From: Anticarsia gemmatalis
Taxonomy: Eukaryota; Arthropoda; Insecta; Lepidoptera; Erebidae
Direction of reading: 5' to 3'
Assembly (NCBI RefSeq): GCF_050436995.1
Contig: NC_134766.1
Span: 7,192,001 to 7,256,000 of the forward strand
DNA: 64,000 nucleotides
This document shows positions 11,910 to 24,290 of this stretch, in pieces. The notes under the pieces were generated by a model, which did no database searches, was not told the DNA's origin, and was given only the letters and a program-made list of their open reading frames with translations. The number at the start of each line of letters is the position of its first letter. Position 1 is the stretch's first letter. Position numbers and translations under genes: made by a program.

Positions 11910-13975
11910 CGGCACTCAGTATCTGTCTTCAGAATAGCAATATAATTGTATTTTATTGCTGGTTTGTTCGATAATATTTCACACACAAACTAAAAAGTTA
12001 AAAGTTGTCAGTTTGCTTCTAGACTTGTAAGAAAGAGCCTTTTGAACCCTTACATCAATAATTGTTAACGCACAATTTAGTTATACATTTGCGTAAAATC
12101 ACCGTTGCCAAAAAACACAATTTGAGAGAAGTAGTACTTCAAATTGTCTTGTCTCATAACTCACAGTACTCCATTGTACTGCTAAGATGATTATTTATCT
12201 CTACTACTGAACAATCTATAAAAGTGAATACATAACCGAGCTCGTAACGAAGGGCGTTAAATGCTCGCCGATACTTGGCTATACTTCAAAGGATAACAAG
12301 CAGTAGTTTGGCCAACTTGTTGGACGATACGGTAGGATATGTCTTGAAGTAATAACATTTCTGTAAAGAATGATCTATGGCTGCAAAGATGTTTAAAAAA
12401 TGTACTTTTGTTCTTATTTTGGTCTGTAATATTATATGTAGATTCTTTAAAGTTTATTTTTCAGTATCTTTATCAAGTAGTGTTTAAAGTTTTATTTATT
12501 TCAATTATATAAGGACTGAAAAGCTTGATAACAGCCAAAGTTTTATCTGTAATACAGTCTAGAATTCAACATGCTAATTAATTATTGCAGCTGTCGACAA
12601 ATGCAGTCCCTGTTTTACCTAATAACGTAGTTGCACCTTGAGGAAGGAAAACACCCAAACGACAACACGACAATATCTTGCCGTTTCTTCTCATAATTCT
12701 GAAATAATCGTATCTACATTCATTACACCATTATTTTGAACACATCTATAACAAATATAAAGTAAATCATAGATGAGCACTTTAAATTCAAAACCACAAA
12801 AATTGATTACTAATAAAATCATTGCTGAAAAAAAAAGCCATCAAATGTCTTCTGTTAATTTAAAAATACGACCGATGGCATAAACCTTTCACCACAAATA
12901 CCTAAGAGAGCAACAAAACGATTCTCACAAAACACGAACACATGGACACTGTATGCTATAATAAAACCACACGGCGCGTATGAGTGGGATTAAAATAACT
13001 CTTCCCGGTTTGATGAACTTGACATCTACTGTGTATAGCTGTGTATAGTATACTGCGTATTATACAGTTTAAGTTTACATTGTGGTTTAATACTGGTTGT
13101 ACTTTTTGCGGAGTTATAAGTGCATGATGAATAGGATTTATAAAATAAATATTTTGATATGTACGATGATTTTTAAGATATTATGTATTAATGTTCATCT
13201 GGATTTGTAGATTTGATAATAAATATGTATTTTACTGACCTTTTCCTTGATTTGTGTGTTTTGTAGAGTGTCTTTATCTTACTTTATTCCAATATCAAAC
13301 TTAATTCCATCTAAGCTGGTCTAGTGTCGCATTAGAGGCTTATAAATCTGAAAATAATCATGAATTAACAAAGGATTATTACTATTGTCTTTTCTATGAA
13401 CAAACATCACCGACAAAAAAAGGAAAGGTCGTGATTCTACGAATACTGTCATGTACTCGTAATTAACCTAAAGACAGACTTATTAATCTTCTTCTAATTA
13501 GGGATTTGTAAGAAATATTCCAGGAAATGTATGAAACAGTACTATAGCAGACAAATTATGATGGTAATACAGTAATAAACTAATAAGGTACAAATGCCTG
13601 GTTATCACGAATACAGGAAACGTATTAGATAAATGTACCGGTTACATGAAACTGCTATATTAATATTGTGCTTAGAATAGAATAGTATTTATAACATTAC
13701 TGGTCTTATTATGTACTTATGTAAAAATCATTTGTTGGCGGTGACAATAAATAGTGTTGAACTATGAAATTTGTAGATTACGAAATAAACTATGGGCCCA
13801 GGATGTGAAAAAAATATGAATTAAGTCGTATATTTGTAGAAATATTTCATAAATTCATAATCACAAACAGTCACATTATTATAATCACAATATTATAAAA
13901 TTATATTATAATACAATTCAGAAAATCAAAATTTATTATAAATTATGTTTTCAGTTTCTTAAAATCGTTTTTGAA
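11910..13975. other. No gene seen
   Basis: Strongly AT-rich. Only a small repeat scrap at 12672-12695 is recognisable. Confidence 0.6.
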
Positions 13976-14086
13976 GTCCCCAACCCACACTTGGCCTCAC
14001 ACAGCATGGTAGCCTCCAGGCCTAACCCCTCCCTCGATTTGGTAAGAGACCCTTGCCCAGCAGTCGGACAGTAATGGGCAGAAAAA
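13976..14086 (+). mobile_element. Composite-tail SINE/LINE 3' fragment
   Basis: CCCAACCCACACTTGGCC ... CCTAACCCCTCCCTC ... CCCTTGCCCAGCAGTCGG followed by CAGTAATGGG. Same tail as the 9.4 kb SINE but without the tRNA head. Confidence 0.7.
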
Positions 14087-14879
14087 AATCTTTCGCTTGC
14101 GGAAAATGTGGTTTCAATTATAGGTAGAAATTTTCTATTAGGAAAATCGCGAAACAATTAAGTTTCTAATACTAGCATTGCGAGTTCAAAAGTCTACGTC
14201 CGTAGAATCTTAAACAAATTTAGACAGTCTAGTTTAATAGCATTTTAACAGGTTTAAAAGGAAAGGAAACAATTTCACAACGAAAGCCTTATCACACTGG
14301 ACTAAGCTGTTCCTTATCACTTGTATAAATAGCAAGATAACAGATATTTTCTCTTGTCTGTCTTATCTTAGTGGGACGTTACAAGATTCTACATGATTTA
14401 TAACGATTATGATAGGAATAAACCATTTGCAAATAAAAGCTTGGTTCTTTTGCGGTTAGAGGTTTTTTTGCTTCAAGTAGGTAATTTTTTATGCCTGTTT
14501 TGACTTGTTATTGAATGAAATATGTTGTACAATGATTGTTATATCAAATTACATATGTTACAATAAGTATTATAATTTATAAGGTATCATTACATGTGAA
14601 TATTAGGCCTCTTTGATGTTTTTTGCGGTGGTCTCTTCGTGACCTCAATGGGTGGAAATTGGTTGAAATGATTCTTGTTTTGCTTTTCAGAAACACCTTG
14701 TTTATGAAATTTTGAACAAGGTAATTGATTTTTCTATCTGACCTGGTCCCAGGTTACACCGCTCGAAAGACCTCTCCCGGAACGCTAACCAATCCAGAAG
14801 AGGCTTCCCTGGATTTCCTTTTTCTTCATGGTCGTTTGGTGCTCCTGCTCACCCATTCTGATAGTTCCACAATTCCCAT
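14087..14879. other. Non-coding with a GC-richer patch
   Basis: 14740-14880 is GC-richer and open in one plus frame (DLVPGYTARKTSPGTLTNPE) but has no start, splice context or recognisable family; probably a repeat relic. Confidence 0.4.
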
Positions 14880-15112
14880 TACTATTTTAACATAAAAAAA
14901 AAATACTTTTAACATTTTTAAAAGACAACTCTCGCTCTAAGAATTGTTCTTGGGTCACGGGGACATTTACAAACATACAAACAATGGACACAAAGTACAA
15001 TCAGACCCGTAACAACTATTTGTGGATCGCACAAATAATTTTTCTGTGTCAGAATCGAACTACCTCCCGACGCAATAGTAATGGCGCGGCGGTCACCTTA
15101 ACCACTATTTTC
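14880..15112 (-). mobile_element. tRNA-derived SINE, decayed
   Basis: Reverse complement of the head and body: AGACAACTCTCGCTCTAAG, ACAAACATACAAACAATGG, TTGTGGATCGCACAAATAAT, AGAATCGAACTACC, ACCTTAACCACT. The B box is mutated. No clear composite tail. Confidence 0.78.
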
Positions 15113-15354
15113 GTCTTCACAGGAAGCTCTCCATCACCATCAAGACTCCTCAATTATACCTTTCATCATCATGCATAAATTCATCAAATGTCTTGCACAT
15201 CGGTAGGAAGCTGATCGTTACCTGTTGCTTGTTCCCGCTGTTGTTACCTACTGACAAATTGACGTCATCCTCTCAAACACTGTGTCAATGGGTTTTGGAG
15301 GTGGTCATGCGTTACTCGTATATTTTTTGTACCTTTTATAGTTGACACATGGTC

Positions 15355-15609
15355 ATCTATACTAATATTATAAAGCTGAAAAGTTTGTTCGTTTGCTTGA
15401 AAACGCTAATATCAGGAACTGCTGGTGCGAATTGAAAATGTATATATTACTGTTGGATGGCCTATTTATTGAGGAAGACTATAGGCTATATAACACCACG
15501 CTGCGACCAATAGAAGCAGAGTACCAGTAAAAAGTTTTACAAAAACGGGGAAAATTATGACCCATTCTCTCTTAAGTGACGCAAGCGAAGTTGCACGGGT
15601 CAGCTAGTT
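15355..15609 (-). mobile_element. CTAGCTGACCCGCG element, full copy
   Basis: Reverse orientation: ATCTATACTAATATTATAAA at the left, CAAAAACGGGGAAAATTATG, and TTGCACGGGTCAGCTAG at the right. The CAAA run is short here. Confidence 0.8.
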
Positions 15610-15705
15610 CATTATAACATAGAAATGTCAAGGTTGTGAACTGAAAATGTTTTTCTCAATAAGTAAATAAGTAAGCTGTAACTACAATATAAACAGTAGG
15701 TATTA

Positions 15706-15821
15706 CCCCGAGTTTCTGAGGTACATTTAGCGGTAGTTTATCTATTTAATAGCGTTCAACTCATACAAAAAAATGCTATTGAACAGATAAACTACCGTTA
15801 AATGTACTCAGAAACCGGGGG
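15706..15821. mobile_element. 116-bp foldback MITE, copy 2
   Basis: Best-preserved copy: AGTTTCTGAGGTACATTTAG with CGGTAGTTTATC pairs with GATAAACTACCG and CTCAGAAACCGGGGG. Flanked by TTA at both ends. Confidence 0.8.
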
Positions 15822-15829
15822 TTAGAGAT

Positions 15830-17160
15830 GGAAAAGAAAGAAATAGATACAAAGCTTAGGGAAGATCTTTCATTTTGTATCTTGGTTTTACATGCGCTAA
15901 GTATGTGTAGAAATTTACAATGTTAGTGTATTGCTATTTACTACGTTACCAAACTCCGGTTTACTATATTAAGAAACATACTAATTTGTATAAGATTTAC
16001 CTATGGCCTGGTTCTATAGAAAAAAACAGACAGTTCACGAAATATAATCAGTTTGAAACTTGTCATTCTTAACGTGAAAACTTACCTTCTTATTCATAAA
16101 AATACATAAAGTTATGAAAGGCTTGTAAAGTGGTTTGTTTCTTTCGCTCCTTAGCGAAATGAAAGAGAGACAACATATTATAGAAGTTTCTTAACTAAAA
16201 TAGGTGTTTATGAATAAGAGGGTTGGTCTATTATGCCATACTACACGTGTTTCAAATACAACATAAAACTCAGCAATGACACAACACTTGTCACCATATT
16301 GTTAATGGCACGCGAGCGTGAATATTTGCACTACAGTTAGACAATCCATACTACTACATACTGGTACGTACTAATAGTAGTTCAATATCGTGATGTATTG
16401 TCCGGGTTGCAGGTGATAAGGTCACATTGTAAGGTACGTTTGGGTATATTGTGGTCTTGATATACTTCCTTGCTATGTGGTCTGACTGATTAATCATTTG
16501 GCGTATGTTTTTCAAAATTTTCCCTCTTTGCTAAGATTAAATTTTTCGTTTAGTTTTCTTCACGTGTTAAATTTCAAGTTAAGACCACACAAGATAATTT
16601 TTTTAAATGCTAAGATTCTGCCTGTTTCTGGAGTCTTTGAGAGTGTCTCTAAATTGCTTTTGAGAATTAATTCCAAGGTGTTCCTGTGACATTTGAAACA
16701 AGATGGCCCATAAAGAAGAACCGGGAAATAATAACTTAATAAATCATAACTTTAATAAATCAATCAAAACCTCTTCAGTAATTAAGTTTACCACAATATG
16801 AATAAATTATATTTTAATTAATTATTCACTATAATTTATATGAAATTATATATTTTAATGATTTAACATTGACATCGTTAATCATAATACGTGTTTTGCA
16901 TTTCGTTGAATTTGATAATAATTTCCGTTATTCATCATTTGATGTCCTTGTGACATAAATAGGTCATTGAACAAAAATGAGTGCGACTTATTTTGATTTT
17001 TGAAAACTATGTGTCTGTTAGTTGTTAATAATCACAAATACGGTAAAGGAAAACATAGTTAAAAAATTTAGCATGCCTGAGAGTTCCTAAAAACAGTTCT
17101 TAAAAGAATAACGTCTGCGGCATGGCCAGTCTGTTGAACTTATTTAATCGAAACTCAACT
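15830..17160. other. No gene seen
   Basis: AT-rich; a short palindrome CACGC-GA-GCGTG is at about 16310. No coding signal. Confidence 0.55.
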
Positions 17161-17164
17161 CTGG

Positions 17165-17252
17165 TTCTTCTTCTTATCGTATGGTTAGTGTTCAACCTAG
17201 TGTCAAAGATGTTCAAGCCGCCCGAAGGCCTTTGACGTGGCTTGACGTGGTT
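17165..17252 (-). mobile_element. 5S-derived SINE, tail type 1, 3' fragment
   Basis: Reverse complement of the type-1 tail: CTTCTTCTTATCGTATGGTT, CAACCTAGTGTCAAAG, TTCAAGCCGCCCGAAGGCC. Only the last 90 bases are present. Confidence 0.75.
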
Positions 17253-17849
17253 GAAAGGCTGACTCTAAGTAAAATAAGCTGTGGCCTTTTCGAACTTGTA
17301 AATACAAATTCAACACGACAGTTCCAACGATTTCTTAATAAAATCATTTTCCCAGCAGATAAAGATCTATAATTAGTAGATAATGATGACATAAACGATT
17401 ATCTTGCACAATGGTCTGTAACGGAGCTATTGTTACGAGATATGGTTCATTCATGAGGTACGGAGTGGGTCAGTCGTCTGGCAGGTGGAGACGACCTGAT
17501 GGAAATATCAATTGATGTTTAGACTTCGATTGACAATCGATTGATCTATTGATATGATAAACCTAACGATTTACGGCGATTAATATCATATATTAACTCA
17601 AACCGATAGAATTGGTGTCGTAGGTTGAACCAACGTGTGTAAGGGTAAACCCAAGTTACTTATGCTTCTTTTTTTCTAACCCCTGGCTGTCCCACCGCTG
17701 CACGCTGTATAAAGATCTTCTACCGAAAGAGGAAGTTATGCCATAACATACGTGTAAAATTAAAAGTTCAAGAAAAATCGGGGGCGCGTTACCCATAGAT
17801 TGCCAGTATCATAAAGGTACTTTAGTTCTTGTCGTAACAAATACTTTAC

Positions 17850-18245
17850 AATGTATTATTTGCCATGGAGCTGCCATAGTTACAGTGATAGACCCTTTTT
17901 TTTCTTGAGGAAAATCCTTCGGGCTCGCAAAGTTCGACTCACTAGGCTAGATGCCGTGTCGATATCCGCCATGGAGTCCACCAAAAACCTGACGAGTGTC
18001 CAACCACTTCCACAAAACCGTGCGCCGGGATCACCGCTATAGGGTAGTACCGCAAGACGCACGCCATGCGCAGCTCGCCTCCCTACGTGGCGATCTACCT
18101 TGGGACAGTGATGAACCTTCCACCCCTGTAATGAGGACAGTTATAAATAAAACAATGCTTAGTCTCAGCAACTCGTTTTATCTTCGCCCACAGATAACAA
18201 AGCTCCAATATCACGGGCTTCATGGAATAACGCCATAACTTGACG
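17850..18245. other. GC-richer relic, both strands open
   Basis: Contains CTCGCAAAGTTCGACTCACT, GTGTCGATATCCGCCATGG and CCGGGATCACCGC. Overlapping frames on both strands (for example MADIDTASSLVSRTLRARR on the minus strand) lack family features. Likely a piece of a mobile element. Confidence 0.35.
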
Positions 18246-21090
18246 CGCATATAATATGAACTTGACACCGTGAGAACACCCACGTGTGAAGACAAACCTC
18301 ACTGAATTATGAAAACTATTCAGTGTTCAGTCAATTCTTGTCGAAGGTTGTGCTATGAATAAGGTTTGGTACACATTATGTATGTCAAAATATATAATCT
18401 AATGTGGGCAATACGGGTGGTCGCAACGTAAAGCCTGCTTTGAAAATTACGCGTAATAGTGTAAAACATAAAGTATATTGCTCTTAAAGAACTAAATGTT
18501 TAGTAATCAGTTATTTACTCTTTTAACCATCTTACAAAAATACTTCACACTCATATAATTTATTTTTATTACTTTTCAGATTACGTAATTAAGCTTCTAC
18601 AAGTTTAAGTGATAAAGTTCTAAATTAATAAACAATCTTATAATCATAAACTACACGAACAAAAGTTTAAATTGAAAATGCACATAATTAAAAGTTTTCC
18701 AAATCGTTGCTTTAATGGCTCCTCATAATGTTGGTATCACATGTTCCGAATGTGTTTTGGCTTTGCATTTCACACGGCAGAGTGCAGGCTGAATAATAAT
18801 TGCCTTTGCCGCACTAGGTCAGGGTTTGTGCCAACTTTTTTTTTAAGAACACCATGTATTTTTTTAAACGTGTTTTCATAATAGTGGATTTATTGTTAGT
18901 CTGTGGTTTATTTTTACCGCGCTTTTTGTATACCTACTGAAAATTACTGCAGAATAATTTTGACATTATTATTGTTTTGAATTAAAATATGACGTTAAAG
19001 GCAACAAATATATGTACTTGGTTTGATTATGATTTATTTTCGTAGCGTAGTTTTTTCTATGTTTTATCGACTTTTTAAACAAAAGTATACAGGTGGACCT
19101 AATGCCTTAGGCATTCTCTCAGTTAAATATATTTTTTATTATAACAGTCTTTAATTCTTAATATTTTTTTAATTAAATTACATTTATGATTAAGTTCAAA
19201 CGTTGTTATTAATTAAACGTTGTTGTTGAGAATGTTTTTATTAGCTTCTAGGCGTCTATTTATGATTCACACTCAGATTGACCTCAGTCAACTTGGGAAA
19301 ACCCTATGATTTTTTATCTAAATTACCCATCTTCCGTCAAGTCACCAAGGCCATGCCATGATTACACCATGCACCATGGCAAAGTTAAATAAAGTAAAAA
19401 TGAAACTAGGCTACATCATAATTTATAAACGCACTGAAAAAATAATCTCATTAATAAAACATACGTAATAGCTTTTCAATTAACGAAACAAAACATCTTA
19501 CATGCACTTTTTATCTTGTTCAACGAAGCGGGAAAATATAAGACCAGTGTCGCACTCTATCGCTTAACTTTGGAAACTTACTGCCGTTAACTGCCCGTGA
19601 AGTGAAACAATGAATAACTACGCGCTTACGTAGTTTAAGACTGTTGTAATAGATGGCGTTGTATACCATTTTCATTGCTTACTACTTTTCTTTTTTTTAC
19701 AGGTAAGGATTTTCAAAATTATCTTTTTGAAAGAAGACGTTTAATACGAATGTAAGTATGTTTATAATTTAAATAAGTTATTTGTTTTGGCAAGGTTGAT
19801 TAAATAATGGCGATGAAAGGAAATCCCTCAAAAAGTATTTTTGGTATGATAGGTACCTACTAATCGTTTTAAAAATATCTTATCAGGGATTTACTGTGTC
19901 GTAAAAGTTGTTTTTATAAATAAATTGTCATTGATATCTTATTATGAAAAGTACGTAACAATAAGGATTTGTTTATCATTTTTCTCGGTACATTTATCAT
20001 ATAAAGGTCGTTTGAAAATGATGAGCTTTCTTTGGTCACGTACGCAGAAAAGTATAGGTACGATTTACAGAAAAAGTGCTGAAAATCGTGACTTGGTATT
20101 GTCTAGAACGATAAGCAAATTGGTTGATATTTTTAGTAGAGATAATTGTCGTAAATTATATCTATTTTCGAAAAGTATATTTTTAGACTTTGGTTTTGAA
20201 TATCATAGTATGGTCAGTAAAAAAACCTGTAAGCTCAACGTTATGTGTGAAATTGTATATAAGACAATCTCTTACGTACGTACGATCTCTTATGTACGAT
20301 AACTTTGCTGTTTAAGCGAAAATGTATGCGACTGTTTATCTCCAGCTCGAATTCGATACCCATGTCGGGCATGCTATTGACGTTATGCTATTAATAAATT
20401 ATGTCGCTAAACAACCATTATTATTACACATTTCATAATGTTAAATTAAAATAAAACATTATGTTATTAGATAAAATACACTTTTCAAAGTGTTCAATTA
20501 AAACGGACAAATAACCATTTTGCTAAGTTATTGGTGCTACAAAAAAACAATATATTACTGCACTACAAATAAACCAAACGAACAAATAAACTAAGTATTA
20601 TTAGTAGGCATTTACCCTCAAACGAGGTCAACACTCGAAATAAGTTTGTTCATCAAAGTCATTGCTAAGTTGTGGTTATTGTTTATTATAGTGTGAACTT
20701 ATAGGTTGTAAATTAATTTAGTTTTTTAATTAAATATAATGAGTATTTTGGTGTATTTTCATAAAGTTTTTAATACTGTACTTGAAGTTTTCGACGATTG
20801 CAAACTTGACGGATGTCATGAATTCTTTTGGTTTGGGATTGAAATTTAGTCGAATATACCTCAATAATAAAGTAAATGATCTTCATCATGATTTAGTTTT
20901 TACGAATTTAGTAGAAATAAAAAAAGACAAACCACTGTATAACTAACCTGAGTTTACAGGACGTTTAGACAGTAGGTAAATGTGGAATCTTAGCCAGAAA
21001 TAAAAATCTTTTTCAATCTCAATAATATAAAAGAGTACGTATATTTAAATCTTGTTTAAATAATATATCTATCAAAATACATAATATCAA
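18246..21090. other. No supported gene
   Basis: AT-rich DNA downstream of the PSMA7-like gene. A 125-codon frame at 19925-20302 starts with TTG and has no recognisable motif. AATGCC-TTA-GGCATT near 19102 is a short palindrome. Confidence 0.5.
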
Positions 21091-21201
21091 CTATTTGCTG
21101 TTCTTTATCACTTCATTTTCTGATTCAATGTCTGATATAAACGCGTCAATAGTTGCTCGGTCCAGTATTTTAACTGGTTCTCCCCTTTTTATTACTGCCA
21201 C
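21091..21201 (-). CDS. PSMA7-like: PSMA7-like exon 4 (terminal)
   Basis: 111 bp in phase 0 after acceptor ATTCTCAG. Encodes VAVIKRGEPVKILD followed by a short acidic end and TAG at 21093-21091. The usual family end is a run of glutamate and lysine (EKEKEE...KKK); that basic tail is absent. I see no canonical AATAAA in the 90 bases after the stop, only AT-rich variants such as AATATA, so the 3' end is not placed. Confidence 0.92.
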   Translation of the reverse strand: MAVIKRGEPVKILDRATIDAFISDIESENEVIKNSK

Positions 21202-24200
21202 CTGAGAATGCAAGATTAAATTTTACCAAAGTTTTCATTTAACATTCTCCTTGTAAAATATTTTTACAATGGTAATACGTAAATCAGGTAACAAACTGAA
21301 AAAAAACAAAACACAGTCGAATTAAGAACTTCCTCCTTTTTTGATGTCGGTTAAAGAAGCCCTTATACGTACTCGTCGCGGTTGTCTCTTCGTGAAACCT
21401 TTAAAAGTACAAAATGATTTAGGATTTTCTATTTTGATCGTGAAAACATTTGGGTGTTGGATCCATCTTGGCAAAAAAGAAATGTCGCAAAATAATTGTA
21501 ATACCATAATGTATATCAGTTACGTACGTCTAAATTATACTGTCCAGTGTGCATAGCTTCCATCAATGCTCTGATAGCCAGTTTGATAGCTCGGCTGTCT
21601 GTCGCCACTGTTTCTGAGTTGTAGTGCTTCTCCAGATACTCTCGTACTGTCTTGTCGTGTCTGCCCGTGGATGCAGCCTGGAGACAATAAGATAAAATAT
21701 ACTTTATTAGTTTATTGTTAATTAAGTACAGGCCGACAAGTTGTAGGACTAAGGGTGGAATGATGGTAGAAAGTCAAGCTTAGATTTTTTTTAATGCTAG
21801 TAATGGGTGACGGTCTGTGAACAGACTTTACTAGCGTCTAGCTTTTATTAATAATACTGTAAACGTGAAAAAAGAAGACTGTTTAACAGCAGGATTTGTG
21901 CCTCCTTATATTGAAATAATTGCAACAAAATATTTTAGAATAATTAGGCTTTATTTTGGCATGATTTTGAAACAAAAGCTGACTTATTCGTCAACTCGGC
22001 CGCAATAAACTCGTCCGCGAGGTCGAGTCGGGAAGTTTAAACATTAACTATTTTTTTATTGTGCATCTCGGCCGAACCACGTGGTCGAGTTGATGAAGCT
22101 ATTTTTTCGTATCTTGTATTCGTCAACTCGACCGACATTGAAAATATGAGGCATTATTGTACAGTGATAAACAAAAGTGTTTCGTTTTTAATTTAATTTT
22201 TGTTCTTCTATGGGTAAAATAAAAATCCGATTCAATTAGAACATGTATATTTCTGAAAAATCAACATAATCAACATCAATATAAAAATGCTTAGTCTAAT
22301 AGGAATCAACAATCGGTAGATATCAACAACATGTACAATAATTATGAAAGTATTTGACTTACAAATTACTTGAACAAATTAACACTATTGTTTATAATAT
22401 CACACAAATCATTTTAGAAATCAGAGAACATTTTAAAAATCACAGATCAATTAAAAATTATTTGTAACTATTTTACACCGCTGGCGCTGGTGCTAACCCA
22501 GCACGAGCACTCGAGCACTGTGGCAGCTAAATGACACGACTGGCGTGGTATGATCGACGCTAGCGCAGTAAGAACATACATATTTACATGCGAAAATGAC
22601 CTGAATCTCAATGCACGAGGGCTCCATTTCCGTTATTCACCCCAGTATTGTGTGTTGTCGCAGGGTTGCAAGCACTCAAAATTAAATGCTTGTCTTTTAA
22701 AAATAAAATACTAAAAATTTTAATATATAAATAAACAAATAAATAAAGTTTATTTTTTATTATTTTATATTACAATTTTGTGTATATTTTTATCAAATGA
22801 TAATCTATATATATGTATATAAAATATTAGACAGATGCTTTTCTTATGAGGTATAGGTACTTTGTTAATAACTTAAAATTTTAATTAAGGACAGATAAAA
22901 AGATATTTTTTTTTCGAAACAATAGCGTACTCTATAAGATTATATAAGCCAAAATAATTGAAGTTTAGATATAAACTATAATCTGGCATAGCTCAGTTGA
23001 TTATTACTTCATTTCTTTCCTCCAAGAAAAATTCAAAGTTGCGAAAGAAAGACAAAACTATTTTGCGAGACAGAGAAAACTATTTTAACTAATCAGGATA
23101 AAAATGCTACATTTTACAAAACTAAACGGTGATTGTAATGAAACATCTACGATCGTTATGTTAGCACAGCACGCATTTTAATTTGCCTAACAAAATAAAT
23201 CTTTCCATGATATGCCTTAAACATTTTCTACCCGAATGTACATTTTGTACTCGGTCGAGATGACGAATAAAAAAAATCACAAAAATTTGCCGGGTCGACT
23301 CGACCGCATAGTGAATGTTCCTACGGTCGAGATGCACAATGAAATTATAGGTAGATTTAAATCTTCCCAACTCGACCGCGCGGACGAGTTTATTGCGGCC
23401 GAGTTGACGAATAAGTCCAAAAGCTATATCTTCACAACATGAAACTCTTGACGTCAAAATTCAAACTTCTTTACTACAGTAATTCCTCCTACCTTCCACT
23501 CATAATAAATTCCCGACGGGTCAGTTTGGAACAGGTGTGGTGACCCATCGTAATCGAAGCCCCCGACCAGACAGGAGATGCCGAAGGGTCTCCTGCCGTT
23601 ACTCTGCGTGTACCCTTGCTTGAGCTCAGCCATGTAGCGAGTGATGTGTTCTAGGGAGACTGGGTCTTCTACCATCAGGCGGTAGGATTGACATTCTATT
23701 TGAGCTCTGACGATGATTAGAAATATTAGAATATTAATTATTATTTGAGAGATCTATTGCGTAGTGTGTGCTTTGTTCAGTTTGTATACCGCTGTGTACT
23801 AAATTAGAAAGCCTGCAAGGGTATTATTTTATGTAAAAGTTGCCATGTAAAATGGTAAGCATCTTATTGTCTTAGCAGTATCAAGTAAAGCTCTTACTGT
23901 GCCAAATTTAATAGGAACTTATATAAAGTTTGAGGTGCCACTAAACAGCAACCTCCAATGGTCAATATAATAGCTAATGTTACCCCTTTTACAACTCAAA
24001 TCCCATACAAATCTAAAAACTAATACTTACCTGGTTATTAACACCCTCGCATCAGCTCTGAGCCCAGCAAAAGCCAACACAACATGTTCATCTAAAGCCA
24101 CAATCTTCCTCTCAGTTCTATCATCCTCTAGTTTCTCCACCCCTCGCTTCTCCACCCCCAAGACTATCACATCTGGACCCCTTATACCAACTACAGGAGA

Positions 24201-24290
24201 CCCCCTTCTCACAGCCTCTTGAGCATATTGCACCTGCAACAACTGGCCATCAGGGGAAAACACCGTAATCGCTCTATCATAACTACCCAT
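21091..24290 (-). CDS. PSMA7-like: 20S proteasome subunit alpha type-7 (alpha4), four exons
   Basis: Alpha-ring subunit of the 20S proteasome core; alpha subunits are non-catalytic and gate substrate entry in cytosol and nucleus. The joined exons (24290-24031, 23706-23493, 21677-21528, 21201-21091) total 735 bp: 244 codons plus TAG, close to the roughly 248 residues usual for PSMA7. The N-terminus reads MGSYDRAITVFSPDG, followed by the YAQEAV alpha signature (about residues 24-29), VLGVEK, RKIVALDEHV, AFAGLRADAR, then YTQSNGRRPFGIS and FQTDPSGIYYEWK, all in family order. Known family members carry VEYAQEAVKKGS; here it is VQYAQEAVRRGSP, and the end ENEVIKNSK lacks the lysine-rich tail. All introns are GT-AG. 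The start codon chosen is the only ATG giving the SYDRAI start. This may be a diverged paralogue rather than the main housekeeping copy (inference). Family assignment is very secure. Confidence 0.95.
21528..21677 (-). CDS. PSMA7-like: PSMA7-like exon 3
   Basis: 150 bp, exactly 50 codons in phase 0. It follows acceptor TTGTCTCCAG and encodes AASTGRHDKTVREYLEKHYN and IKLAIRALMEAMHTG, matching the family stretch after YYEWK. The donor is GAC/GTACGTAA. A donor ending the exon after NLD joins directly to VAVIKR of the next exon, which matches the usual N-(I/L)-(E/D)-VAV junction. Confidence 0.92.
21981..23417. mobile_element. Non-autonomous DNA transposon with 8-bp TSD, in intron 2
   Basis: 1437 bp flanked by perfect direct copies of CAAAAGCT (21973-21980 and 23418-23425). 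The ends are inverted repeats starting GACTTATTCGTCAACTCGG, GC-richer than the AT-rich core. The inverted homology extends, with mismatches, about 150-190 bp inward and contains repeated CGGTCGAG / CTCGACCG words. There is no transposase reading frame; the open frames here only run through the terminal repeats. An 8-bp duplication fits the hAT, P or Merlin superfamilies, but the ends do not look like typical hAT CAGNG ends, so the superfamily is open. Without it the host intron would be about 370 bp, similar to the other two introns. Confidence 0.85.
23493..23706 (-). CDS. PSMA7-like: PSMA7-like exon 2
   Basis: 214 bp; begins after acceptor TCGTCAG and continues RAQIECQSYRL, then ITRYMAELKQGYTQSNGRR and FGISCLVGGFDYDGSPHLF, ending at EWK. 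The donor is AAG/GTAGGA. It carries the central strands of the alpha-subunit fold. The reading frame would run on into the intron (VGGITVV...), but that is not PSMA7-like, which supports the splice at 23493. Confidence 0.94.
24031..24290 (-). CDS. PSMA7-like: PSMA7-like exon 1
   Basis: Encodes residues 1-86 plus two bases of codon 87, from the ATG at 24290-24288 through the YAQEAV signature to VLIT. The donor reads CAG/GTAAGTATT, a near-perfect consensus. The last codon is split, AG in this exon and A in the next, giving arginine. Upstream is AT-rich 5' leader. Confidence 0.94.

Noticed and set aside
17851..18238. Coding exon in the GC-richer patch
   Set aside because: Three overlapping frames on both strands, no splice sites in phase and no known domain.
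19925..20302. 125-codon open frame
   Set aside because: Longest single frame but begins at TTG, has no motif, and sits in AT-rich DNA where such frames arise by chance.
23161..23457. 98-codon minus frame
   Set aside because: Runs through the right terminal repeat of the intronic transposon; the overlapping plus frame is open too.
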